Source of the DNA: Blastococcus sp. CT_GayMR20
GTDB taxonomy: Bacteria > Actinomycetota > Actinomycetes > Mycobacteriales > Geodermatophilaceae
Length of the DNA: 64,000 nt
Assembly: GCF_004570345.1 (NCBI RefSeq)
Contig: NZ_SPQM01000004.1
Coordinates: 32,823-96,822 of the forward strand
Reading direction: 5' to 3'
Below the pieces are notes generated by a model, which was given only the letters and a program-made list of their open reading frames with translations, did no database searches and was not told where the DNA came from. Of this stretch, positions 35,914-48,000 are shown in pieces (positions within the stretch are counted from its first letter, which is position 1; every line of letters starts with the position of its first letter). A program made the translations under genes and the position numbers.

Positions 35914-36065
35914 GCCCACCTCCGTCTTGGCGTCCGGACAAACACCGGTCGGCGAGGACGGTCGCGCGCGACGCTTGGGATCCGTGAGGTTTCCAGTGCC
36001 CACGACCCACGACCGGCCGCGCGTGTCGAGGTTCGGCGGAACGGTTGTCAGGACATCGTGACGGT

Positions 36066-36995
36066 GTGTTCACGTTCGCCGCTCCGCCTGCCGATGGAGC
36101 ACCTGTGTGGTGGGTCTGGGTCCTGGGTGGCCTCGCGGTGTGGATGGTCGTCGCCGTCGTCTTCGGTGTGCTGATCGGTCGTGGGATCCGGCGGGCCGAC
36201 ATGCTCGAGGGACGGACGGAACCGCTCTCCGGTCTCATCGCCGGTAAGCGTTCGACTGCACCGCAGCCGGCTCCCGTATTACGCCGTCGGGCCATTCCCG
36301 TGCCGACGTTCGGGCTCGCCTTGTTCGGCCTCGCCGTCGTCCTGGAGACCGGCGGCTACGTCGTCCGCCTGACCGGCGCGGAGAACTCTCTCCGCGCCTT
36401 GTCGATGGACGCGCCCTTCTCACTGCCGCGGATGTACGTCGCGGCCCTCTTCGCCGCCGCCGCAATGGCCGCGGTCGCCGGCGCGGGAGTGCATCCTGGC
36501 CGCCGCACGTGGTGGACCACGGTCGCGCTGGTCGGCGGCGGGATCGCCGCGGTCAAGGCCGGTGGAACTGTGCACGCCGACGCCTTCAGCGCTCTCTCCG
36601 GCGCGGTCGGGGGGCGGGGCGCCCTCCTCGTGAGCGTCCTCCTCGCCGGCGCCGTCCTCGCGGTTCTCGGCTTCCTCAGCCGGACCGAGCGCCGTGACCG
36701 GCGCCGGGTCCTCGGAGTACTCGCCTTCTATGGCATCGCGTCCGTCGGACTCTCGGCGCTCTCCGGCGTCGCCGCCGGTGCCGCCGGGGTCGCCAGTAGC
36801 TGGGCAGTGGGAGCGACGTTCATCGAGGAATCCGGCGAGGCGCTCGCCGGGGTCGCCTTCCTCCTCGCGGTTCTTGCGGGTGTGGCGCCGCGCCTCGTGC
36901 TTCCGGGAGCCTGGGCCCTGCGCCGGTCCGCCGACGTGCTCACCCTTGAACTGCCGGAGCGCGTCCCGGGCGGGTCAGCGCCTGAGATTCGCTGA
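36066..36995 (+). CDS. Polytopic membrane protein of unknown function
   Basis: About 309 residues with seven or eight hydrophobic segments. The first helix (VWVLGGLAVWMVVAVVFGV) is followed by LIGRGIRRADMLEG, the motif shared with the small proteins at 34074 and 38520. A 40-residue cytoplasmic linker follows, then a compact multi-helix domain with Arg-rich loops. No family is recognised. Start GTG 36066 is chosen; TTG 36045, behind GGCGGA, would add seven residues. Confidence 0.65.
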   Translation: MFTFAAPPADGAPVWWVWVLGGLAVWMVVAVVFGVLIGRGIRRADMLEGRTEPLSGLIAGKRSTAPQPAPVLRRRAIPVPTFGLALFGLAVVLETGGYVVRLTGAENSLRALSMDAPFSLPRMYVAALFAAAAMAAVAGAGVHPGRRTWWTTVALVGGGIAAVKAGGTVHADAFSALSGAVGGRGALLVSVLLAGAVLAVLGFLSRTERRDRRRVLGVLAFYGIASVGLSALSGVAAGAAGVASSWAVGATFIEESGEALAGVAFLLAVLAGVAPRLVLPGAWALRRSADVLTLELPERVPGGSAPEIR

Positions 36996-37087
36996 CGTCG
37001 CACTGCAACAGTCACTGACGACCCAGGACGTCGCAGACACACCTCGGCTATCGATCCGTTGACACTCTGTTGAGGCATCCTGACCGT

Positions 37088-37288
37088 ATGTGGCGTCGAG
37101 CGCAGATCGGGACGAGTGACCAGCCGTGCGGCCTGTGTGCCAGCGACCACGTCGTCGTCATGGAATCGACGCAGTTGCGGACCGGACTCGACCGACTCAA
37201 CCCGCGGTGGCGTCCCGTTGTTCGCAGCTACCACCGGTGCCAAGCGTGCGGCGCGAAGGCGAACGCTCAGGTTTTCCAGCCCGCGTAA
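37088..37288 (+). CDS. Small zinc-ribbon-like protein
   Basis: 66 residues. Two CxxC knuckles (CGLCASDH and CQACGAK) spaced about 37 residues apart would bind one zinc ion. The middle is basic (LNPRWRPVVRSYHRC). The role is unknown; nucleic-acid or protein binding is possible. A perfect -35 hexamer TTGACA lies at 37059-37064, 23 bases upstream of the ATG, giving the gene its own promoter. It converges with the LCP gene. Confidence 0.55.
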   Translation: MWRRAQIGTSDQPCGLCASDHVVVMESTQLRTGLDRLNPRWRPVVRSYHRCQACGAKANAQVFQPA

Positions 37289-37318
37289 CGCCGTCGGTGC
37301 TGCGCACGGCAGCGCCGC

Positions 37319-38407
37319 TCAGCGAGGCACGTCGGGAAGCGCCTGGTTTCCGAACTCGGCCGCGTTCGCCGCGAGCGAGTCGGTGCGCAGGTAGGTCCAC
37401 ATGCGCTCAGCGGTGACCATGTCGAGGTAGACCACGCTGGCCGGACCCTCCATGCCGGTGCCCAGCACCGGCGCGGTGAAGAACTCGACGTTCTCCGGCG
37501 TCACGTTCCGCATCGAATAGGCGAGGGCGAGCAGGTCGCCGTTGCCGAGGGTGTCGTCGATGCTCACGGCGCTGGTGACGGCGATCATCGCCGAGTCCAG
37601 CCGACCCGGGTCGGTGAACGTGTCGGCGCTGAACAGCTTGCTGAACATCGAGCGCAGGTACTGCTGCTGGCGCTTCACCCGGTCGAAGTCGCCGCCCTCC
37701 AGGCCGTAGCGCTGCCCGAGGTACCAGCGCGCCTGGTCACCGTTGAGGTGGTTCATGCCAGCAGGAAAGGTGTACGGACCGTGCGTCGTCGTCTCCGCGA
37801 CCATCACGTCGACGCCGCCGAGGTCGTCGGTCACCTGGGTGATGCCGTCGAAGTCGATCGCCACGTAGTGGTCGATGCGCACCTGGGTGAGCTGCTCGAT
37901 GGTCTGGATCAACAAGGTGGGGCCACCGAACGCGTACGCGGCATTGATCTTGTTGCGGCCGTGGCCGGGGATGTCGACCCACGAGTCCCGAGGGATGGAC
38001 ACCAGCTGCGCGTGCTGCCGGTCGCCGCTGAAGCGGGCCAGCATGATCGCGTCCGATCGGCCGTCCGGATCCTCACCGGCCAGCGTCTCCCCACGCGTGT
38101 CCGAGCCGATGAGCAAGAACGTCACCGGCTCCTCGGCCACCGGGGCCGCGGGAGTCGCCGGCGCGGGGCGGGCCTCCTCGTCCAGGTCCTCGAAGACGTT
38201 CGCGATGCGGTCGATGTTCCCGACGTACCGCTCGCTGAGGAACCACAGCCCACCGCCGATGGCGACGGCCAGGACGAGACTCAGGACGCCGAGGCTGATG
38301 AGGGCCCTGCGCAGGACATGGCGGCGGCGAGAGCGCTCCGGCGCATTCGTGTCGGGCAGGTCGTCCGGCCCGGGGCGCGCGGAAACCCCCGCGTCGTCGC
38401 TGCGCAT
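37319..38407 (-). CDS. LytR-CpsA-Psr (LCP) family glycopolymer transferase
   Basis: 362 residues. A cytoplasmic Arg-rich N terminus and one membrane helix (ALISLGVLSLVLAVAIGGGLWFL, about residues 35-57) precede the extracellular LCP domain. Signature segments are LLIGSDTRG, RSDAIMLARF, SIPRDSWVDIPGHGRNKINAAYAFGG and DFDRVKRQQQYLRSMF, which carry the Arg and Asp residues that bind the pyrophosphate lipid. LCP enzymes attach undecaprenyl-linked glycopolymers to peptidoglycan, so this is the likely final step for the polysaccharide encoded upstream. Confidence 0.9.
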   Translation of the reverse strand: MRSDDAGVSARPGPDDLPDTNAPERSRRRHVLRRALISLGVLSLVLAVAIGGGLWFLSERYVGNIDRIANVFEDLDEEARPAPATPAAPVAEEPVTFLLIGSDTRGETLAGEDPDGRSDAIMLARFSGDRQHAQLVSIPRDSWVDIPGHGRNKINAAYAFGGPTLLIQTIEQLTQVRIDHYVAIDFDGITQVTDDLGGVDVMVAETTTHGPYTFPAGMNHLNGDQARWYLGQRYGLEGGDFDRVKRQQQYLRSMFSKLFSADTFTDPGRLDSAMIAVTSAVSIDDTLGNGDLLALAYSMRNVTPENVEFFTAPVLGTGMEGPASVVYLDMVTAERMWTYLRTDSLAANAAEFGNQALPDVPR

Positions 38408-38519
38408 GGCCGGACCCCCGTCTGCCGAACTGTCGGTTCGAGGGTACGTGTGTGCAGCTCAGGCGGCGGGTGGCTGCCACCCGCCCGGGTGAGGCTCGCT
38501 CAGCGTCCCGGCAGCCGGT

Positions 38520-38873
38520 TCAGGACCGTCCGTGCTTCCGGGCGCTCGCCGGCTGCCCCACCAGGGGGACGCGCTGTTGCGTGGGCCTCGTGCGCCGAGT
38601 GGGCGGAAGGCCGGCCCCGCCGTGACCATGGGCGGTCTCGTGGATGCCGCCTCGGGGACGTTCCGCCGGCGGTCGCGGTGGCTGCACCGGTTCGCCCGCG
38701 GTGACGGCTTCAGGCCGCGACAGGAACTCCTCGTCCGCCGCGGTGAGGGCCGCGCCGGCCTCAGAGGCCGCGGCGGCTCTGGCGTCCGCCAGGCGGACGG
38801 AGCGACCGATGATCAGGGCGACGACGGCGCCGACGACCACCCAGCTCACCGCTGCGACCACGACCCAGGTCAT
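38520..38873 (-). CDS. Small membrane protein with GRSVRLAD motif
   Basis: 117 residues. An N-terminal membrane helix (MTWVVVAAVSWVVVGAVVAL) is followed by IIGRSVRLADARAA, then a Pro/Arg/Gly-rich disordered tail. The MTW start, tryptophan-containing helix and GR-x-x-R-x-AD motif match the 61-residue protein at 34074. No family is recognised. It lies upstream of the LCP gene on the same strand, about 110 bases away, so co-transcription is possible. Confidence 0.6.
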   Translation of the reverse strand: MTWVVVAAVSWVVVGAVVALIIGRSVRLADARAAAASEAGAALTAADEEFLSRPEAVTAGEPVQPPRPPAERPRGGIHETAHGHGGAGLPPTRRTRPTQQRVPLVGQPASARKHGRS

Positions 38874-38941
38874 CTGCCCGATCCTCGTGACTGCCCGGCA
38901 CCTGTCGGTCCCGGGGGATGCGAAGTAGGTGGTTGTTCCGT

Positions 38942-38954
38942 TAACGGCCCGTTA
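38942..38954. promoter_or_regulatory. 13-bp palindrome between divergent genes
   Basis: TAACGG-C-CCGTTA is a perfect 6+1+6 palindrome in the 239-bp gap between the small membrane protein (-) and UDP-glucose dehydrogenase (+). The gap also contains the locally AT-rich run GGAAAAATTTC. It is a candidate operator; no matching regulator is in the window. Confidence 0.3.
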
Positions 38955-39112
38955 TGCCCCGGAGTGCCGTTGTTCACTCCTGGTCTTTGGAAAAATTTCG
39001 GCGGGATCTGGATGCAACTGTGCTGCGGTGCAGCGGCGCTCGTTGACCTGCGGAGGACATTCGAGCGTGATCCACTCGTAGCGAGGCCTCGGAAGCCGTG
39101 GGGGAGGTGGGT

Positions 39113-42317
<3,205 letters not shown>

Positions 42318-42582
42318 GGTGTCGGCAGAAGGCTCCGACTCTGGAGAGGACCGACCACCGGTAGGGCGCGGCTACTCAGGGCGTCGAGCCGAATCAGTGC
42401 GATGTGGTCCAGGCTCGACATGGAAACCACCGTGCGAGAACGGCTTCCTCGTTCCAGCGATCGGCCCTACGGTCGCGGCACGGCACTGAGGAATTGGATT
42501 ACAGGCTGGCCGATGTCCTCAAGCCCACGGAGTCAGTCGCATTGCGGAGGACTGCTGAGATTGGCAGCGCCATGGGGGGCGT

Positions 42583-44205
42583 ATGGACCGCGCTGTGCTG
42601 TTGATCGGCGTGCAGAAGTCCGGTCTTCCGGAGCTTCCTGCTGTGCCCGATGGCATCAAGGCCATGCAGGAATGGGCCAGGACGCAGAGTCTTCCGGACG
42701 AGCTCGTCATCACGTTGACCGACACGGACGGGGAGCCGGTAAGAACCGTCGACGTCTACAACGCTGTGGACAAGCTGACGCGCCTGCTGACCGTCAGGCA
42801 GTTGATCGTCTACTTCTGCGGACACGGCGTCTACAACGACGGCGACATGTGGCTCCTGTCCGGCGCCCCGCAGAACCCCAACGAGGCAGTCAACCTCGAG
42901 AAGAGCAGGCGGCTGGCTGAGCGCGGCACGATTCCGCACGTCGTATTCATCTCCGATGCGTGTCGTTCCGCCACGACGACCGTGCAGATGAGCGACATGG
43001 ATGGCTCGGTGATCTTCCCCAGTCCTCTCAACGTGGGTCGTCGCAATGAGGTCGACTTCATGTATGCGTGCCGACTGGCTGAAGTAGCCAGGCAGATTGC
43101 TCCCTCGACGGACCCGACCGGGTTCCGCCCGGTCTATTCGGAGGTGGTGGCAGAGGCACTCGCCGGGGACTACGCGGACCTCCTGGAACGCGTCGACATG
43201 GGGCAAGAGTCGTACGACGTCGTGCGAGCGCGGACCCTGAGCCGGGCACTTCCCGCCCTCGTCGCCTCCCGGATGGACGAGCTGGGCACAGCGGACGCGG
43301 TCATACAGGTTCCCGACGCGGCCATCGTGTCCGATCCCGACCGGTGGGTGTCACGGCTCGAGGCGCCGCCGGAGTCCCCCGGTCGCCGTGGCCCGGCAGT
43401 TGTGGACTGGATCATGCGCCTCCGGAGGGTCGTGGCCCCAGCGGAGAGCGCGGCAGCGAAGGCCGAAGGGCGTCTCGTGCAGATGCGCCCACCGCCGGAG
43501 GTTGAGATCTCGGCGGCCCTGCACGTCGTCGGTGACGACCTCGTCAGCGTCTACAGCGCGGGCATTCTCTGGGAAGCGGAAGGCGGCGGCGTCCAGGTGC
43601 TCCTGCCCGACGATGCCCAGGCCGGCTCGATGCTGTTGTCCTTCTCCACGGGCCGATGCGCCGTCCTCCCCGTCTTCCGTGGGCGAACCGCAACGCTGAC
43701 TCTGGAGGAGGGCGTGCTGGTGGACGTCCGCTACAGACCGGTGTCGTCGAGCGCGGAACCGGCGACGCAGCCAATGGGCGATGCATTCGATGCGGTCCGG
43801 GCGCGAATAGCGGGGACCACCCGGTTCGGTGTCCCTTGGTGGCAGGAGTATCCACCGGCCGGCGCCCTGGGCACTTGGCGGCCGGCTGTTCGAGACGATC
43901 CTGCCTTTGCGGTCTACGTCGCGTATGGCCTGGTCGACAGCGGTCGGCGGGATCTCTTGCCGCAACTGCTCGCCATGACCGAGGACGGCGAGACGCCTTT
44001 CGACGTGGCGCTGCTTGCCGAGGACCTCACCGCCCCGCCAGTCCCCCCACTGCCGCTCCTCTCCCGCGGGTGGGCGCTGCTGGGGGCGGATGGCATCGCC
44101 GACCGGCCTGCTGTTCCGCGGCGGGTGCAATCTCCATGGACCTTGTTCGGTCCGGGGAGCTTCGAGCAACTCCGGGAGTACATCGACACGGAAGGAAGCC
44201 TCTGA
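42583..44205 (+). CDS. Caspase-like (peptidase C14) protein
   Basis: 540 residues. The N-terminal caspase fold starts at MDRAVLLIGV. Its catalytic dyad is His81 in LIVYFCGHGVYNDGDMWLLSG and Cys127 in VVFISDACRSA, the standard clan CD arrangement. After about residue 270 come a beta-rich region (ALHVVGDDLVSVYSAG to VLVDVRYRPV) and a C-terminal domain (PWWQEYPPAGALGTWRP to the end) that I do not recognise; these may sense or bind a partner. There is no signal peptide or membrane helix, so it is cytoplasmic. ATG 42583 follows GGGGGG. The stop shares bases with the hydrolase start (TGATG). First gene of a three-gene unit with a hydrolase and a CHAT protease. Confidence 0.85.
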   Translation: MDRAVLLIGVQKSGLPELPAVPDGIKAMQEWARTQSLPDELVITLTDTDGEPVRTVDVYNAVDKLTRLLTVRQLIVYFCGHGVYNDGDMWLLSGAPQNPNEAVNLEKSRRLAERGTIPHVVFISDACRSATTTVQMSDMDGSVIFPSPLNVGRRNEVDFMYACRLAEVARQIAPSTDPTGFRPVYSEVVAEALAGDYADLLERVDMGQESYDVVRARTLSRALPALVASRMDELGTADAVIQVPDAAIVSDPDRWVSRLEAPPESPGRRGPAVVDWIMRLRRVVAPAESAAAKAEGRLVQMRPPPEVEISAALHVVGDDLVSVYSAGILWEAEGGGVQVLLPDDAQAGSMLLSFSTGRCAVLPVFRGRTATLTLEEGVLVDVRYRPVSSSAEPATQPMGDAFDAVRARIAGTTRFGVPWWQEYPPAGALGTWRPAVRDDPAFAVYVAYGLVDSGRRDLLPQLLAMTEDGETPFDVALLAEDLTAPPVPPLPLLSRGWALLGADGIADRPAVPRRVQSPWTLFGPGSFEQLREYIDTEGSL

Positions 44206-45089
44206 TGCGAACCCTGGTGTTCGTCCACGGCCGTTCCCAGCAGGGACGGAGGGACGAGCAGCTCAAGTTGCAGTGGCTGGACGCCCTCCAGGAGGGATTC
44301 CGCCGTGCAGACCTCGAGTTGAAGGTCCTCGAGGACTCGGTCCGTTTCCCCTTCTACGGCGACGCCTTGAGAGATCTGTCGGCAGACCCGGAGGCGGTCT
44401 CGGCCCAGGTCGTCATCCAGAGCGCGGGGGACGCGGACGCCGCGGAGAAGGCCTTCCTCGGAGCGGTCGTGGAGGACGCTGTCGCGACATACAACATCAG
44501 CGACGAGGACATCAGAGCGCACATGCCGGACGGCGAGCTTGTGGAGATGGGACCGCAGAACTGGCCCTGGGTCCTTGCTGCCCTGCGGGTCATCGAGAAG
44601 GTTCCCGGCGCCGGCGCAGCAACCTTGGCCTTGGCCACCCGCGACGTCTACGACTATCTCAACAGCCCTGGAATCCAGACCCGGATCGAGCAGGGTGTGC
44701 TGGAGGCCTTCGCGGACGCCGAAGAGTGCGTGGTCGTCGGTCACTCCCTCGGTTCGGTCATCGCCTACAACGTGCTGCAGCGGAGGGCCGCCGCCGAGAA
44801 GTGGACCGTACCGAGCCTCATCACGGTGGGGTCCCCGTTGGGCGTCCGTCCGGTCGTGGAAGCGTTGGCTCCCGTAAGCAGGCCGGAGGGTGTCATCGAC
44901 TGGTTCAACGCCTACGACGAGCACGATGTCGTGGCGCTGCACCCGCTCGACCCTGGGCATTTCCCGGTCCAGCCAGAGGTGGAGAACTACGGCGGAGTCG
45001 ACAACGGCACCCCGAACCAGCACGGCATCTCCGGCTATCTCTCCGATCGCGTGGTGGCTAAGAGGATCCACGACGCTCTGCTCGGATGA
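44205..45089 (+). CDS. Alpha/beta hydrolase (lipase/esterase-like)
   Basis: 294 residues. TLVFVHGRSQQG is the N-terminal strand and oxyanion region. The nucleophile elbow is GHSLGS with Ser181. NAYDEHDVVALHPLD probably supplies the acidic residue and His273 in NQHGISGYLSD the histidine, giving a complete triad. It resembles the PGAP1/serine-esterase-like group acting on lipids or esters. There is no signal peptide. It is coupled by overlap on both sides (TGATG with the caspase gene, ATGA with the CHAT gene), so the three products are probably made in fixed proportion. It could be the effector whose activity the two proteases control; that is inference. Confidence 0.85.
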   Translation: MRTLVFVHGRSQQGRRDEQLKLQWLDALQEGFRRADLELKVLEDSVRFPFYGDALRDLSADPEAVSAQVVIQSAGDADAAEKAFLGAVVEDAVATYNISDEDIRAHMPDGELVEMGPQNWPWVLAALRVIEKVPGAGAATLALATRDVYDYLNSPGIQTRIEQGVLEAFADAEECVVVGHSLGSVIAYNVLQRRAAAEKWTVPSLITVGSPLGVRPVVEALAPVSRPEGVIDWFNAYDEHDVVALHPLDPGHFPVQPEVENYGGVDNGTPNQHGISGYLSDRVVAKRIHDALLG

Positions 45090-48000
45090 GTGCGCCACTG
45101 GCGCTCTCGCATCCTGACCTGTGCGTAGCGCGCGACGTCACTACGTGGCACGACCTGCCCATGCTGCTCTCGCTCTCAGGCGCCGCGGCCGGCCTCCAGG
45201 CGTGGGCCACGCTCGACGAGTCCTCGGGTGACGTGGCTGGCGCCGACGCACACCGGAGTCTCGCCGAGGCGCTGTCGTCGGCTGCGGCGCGTGGCGTCGA
45301 GCAGGCGTTCGCGACCCACGCCCGAGCGCTTCGCGAGGCCGCGCCCGCTGACCTCGCGCCAGGACTGGCCGGCATCGACACAGCGTTCGCCGGATGGCTG
45401 GGAGGCGACGCCGAGGCGTTGTTCCAGGCCGAGGAGGCGTGGATCACCGAGGCGATGTCCGACCGGCTCGAGCGCTTGCCGACCGCACTGCGGCTCAGCC
45501 TACTGAGCGACGGTGTGGCGCTGCACGATGCGGCGCTCGTCGAGCGGCCGGATCCGCAGACCTTGGATCACCTGATCGGTCTGCTCGAGCAGGTCTTCGC
45601 GGCCTTCCGTAGCGACGACGCCCGGCCGACGCACTGCCGCCTGCATCTCGATCCTCGCCTGTCCCGGTTCGCCGGGCGGCTCGCCGTAGCGCTCAGGCAG
45701 CGCTACGACGTCTTCGGCCAGCCCGCTGATCTCCAACGAGCCAAGACCCTGTTGGACGGCACGCTAGGCCTCACCCATCCGTCGGCTCCGGACTTCCCGG
45801 CCTGGAAACTCGAGGCCGCGGTCCTCATGGGGTACGAGGGCCCTGACTCGCTCGAGCAGGTAGCGACTCAGCTCAGCGAGGTCGCGGCGGCCGAGCCGCC
45901 GGGGACGAGCCTCCGGGTACGGGCTCTCGAGCTGCGAGGTCGGGCTGCCTGGACCGGCCATCTGGCGTCCCTGCAGGCACCGTCACCCTCCTGGCTGGAC
46001 GTCGCCACCGAGGCCTTCCAGCGAGCGCTGGCGGAGGCGGAGCCCGTGCCGCCGGAGGTCCGCGCCGGGCTGGCCACCGCCCTGCTGGCCCGCTACATCG
46101 AGCGGGGGAGCCTCGACGACGTCGTCTCGGCGACGAACACCATGATCGAGCCGGGGGCCGGTTCCGTGGCTGCCCGGCTGCTGGACGCGCTCGAGCCGGA
46201 GGTGAGCCGCCGCGCCTCGGATCTTGTCGATCTCGGGGTCGAGGCACTGCGCCGGCTCACTGGTGACCCCGAGGCCCGCGCAGTGGCGGAGCGGCTCCAC
46301 GGGCTGGCCGGTGCCGTGGTCGAGCCCGCGTCCGGTCTGGAGCCCGACCGGCGACTCGATGTGCGCATCTCGCTCCTGCGCGCCGCGGTTGCTCTGGACG
46401 ACGGACCAGCGCTCAGCAGGCGCAGCAACGAACTCGCTGTGGCCCTGTACGAGCGCTTCGTCGCGCGAGGGAACAGGACGGATCTCGATGTCGCTCTCGA
46501 TGCGGCACGGACGGCCGTGAACCAGCCAGGCATCGACAAGCTCGACCGAGCGACCGCGTGGAGTTCGGTGGGTGCACTCCTGTTGCTCTACTACGAGACG
46601 TACGGAGATCTCGAGGCGCTCAGTGCCGCGGTTGCGGCGTCGCTGGACGCGGTCGGCGAGTCCGGCGAGGCGCCCCCCGAGCAGCGCGTGCGCACGCTGA
46701 GCAACTCCATCGCCGCACTCCGCATGCGAGCGCAGCGCCTTCCTGACGGCGAAGATCTCGCCACCGCCCGACGCATGGCAGAGGAGGCGGTTTCCCTCGC
46801 CGTCGGAACCGATCCCGAGACGCTGGCTGCGGCACTGAGCATCCGGGCCTCGGTCCGCGACGATCTCTGGAAAAGGTCCTCAGACCTCGCAGATCTCGAG
46901 GCGGCGATGTTGGACTGGCGCCAGGTGCTCGCGCTCGATGCGCCGATTCAGCGGGGTGTGGCGTCCCTCAACCTCGGGATGGCCCTGCTGCGTCTCGGGG
47001 ACGACGGGGAGGCCATCGAGGAGTCGATCCGCCTGCTGTGCGTCGCCGTCCGCCATCTCGAACGCACCCTTCCCAACCGGGTCTATGCAGCGAACCAGCT
47101 CGCGGCCGCCGTTCAACGCCGCGCCCTGCGGCGGGGATCGGAGTCCGTCAGGTCGTCCGAGCTCCGTCGGGCGGCCCGCTGGAGTGCACGCGCCGTCAGG
47201 TGGGCCTCGAACTCGTCCCCGGAAGCCCAGCTGCGCGTTGCCTGGGACTGGGGACATCGGGCGGCGGCGGTCGAGGACTGGGAGTCCGCCGCCACCGCGT
47301 ACGGCGCCGCGATCGGGGCCCTGCGCGACCTGGTCGAGGGAAACCGGGCCGTCTCCGCGAAGGAGAACTGGCTGGCCGAAGGCTTTGGCGTCGCGACCCG
47401 AGCCGCGCAAGCGCTGACCCGGTGTGGCCGCGCCGAGGAGGCCGTCATGGCTCTGGAGCGGGCGCGCGGGCTGCTCCTGCTCGATTCTCTGAGCAGGGGG
47501 TCGCAGAGTGCGGCACTGGCCGGGGTCGGGTTCGAGGTCGTCGCATCGGCGATGACGCAGCCCCTGCTCTACCTCGTGCCGGCTCCGGGTGACGGGCTCG
47601 GTCTGCTCATCGACCCGGCCGGGCGCAACGTGACGACAGTGGAACTGGCAGGCCTGAGCGAGGAGGCGGTCGGAGGGCGGGCGCGGGCGCTCCACATGGC
47701 GGCCACCGGGGCGTCGGCGAACCCCAAGGCGTGGCAGCGCACGCTGGACCGCATCGGTGCATGGCTCGGTGAGGCGATCTCGCCAGCCGTGGCCGCTCTG
47801 CCTCCCGGCCGATTGACCGTCGTTCCCACGGGCGCGCTGGCGTTTCTCCCGGTGCACGCCGCACGCACGGTCGCGGGGGAGTGGAGCTTCGTCGGCAAGC
47901 ATGTGGTGGAGTACGCCCCCACCGCGCTGTCCGTCGTCACCGCCCGACGGCAACCGACCCCTGCCGGGCCCAGCACGGTTCTCGCAATCGTCGACCCCCA

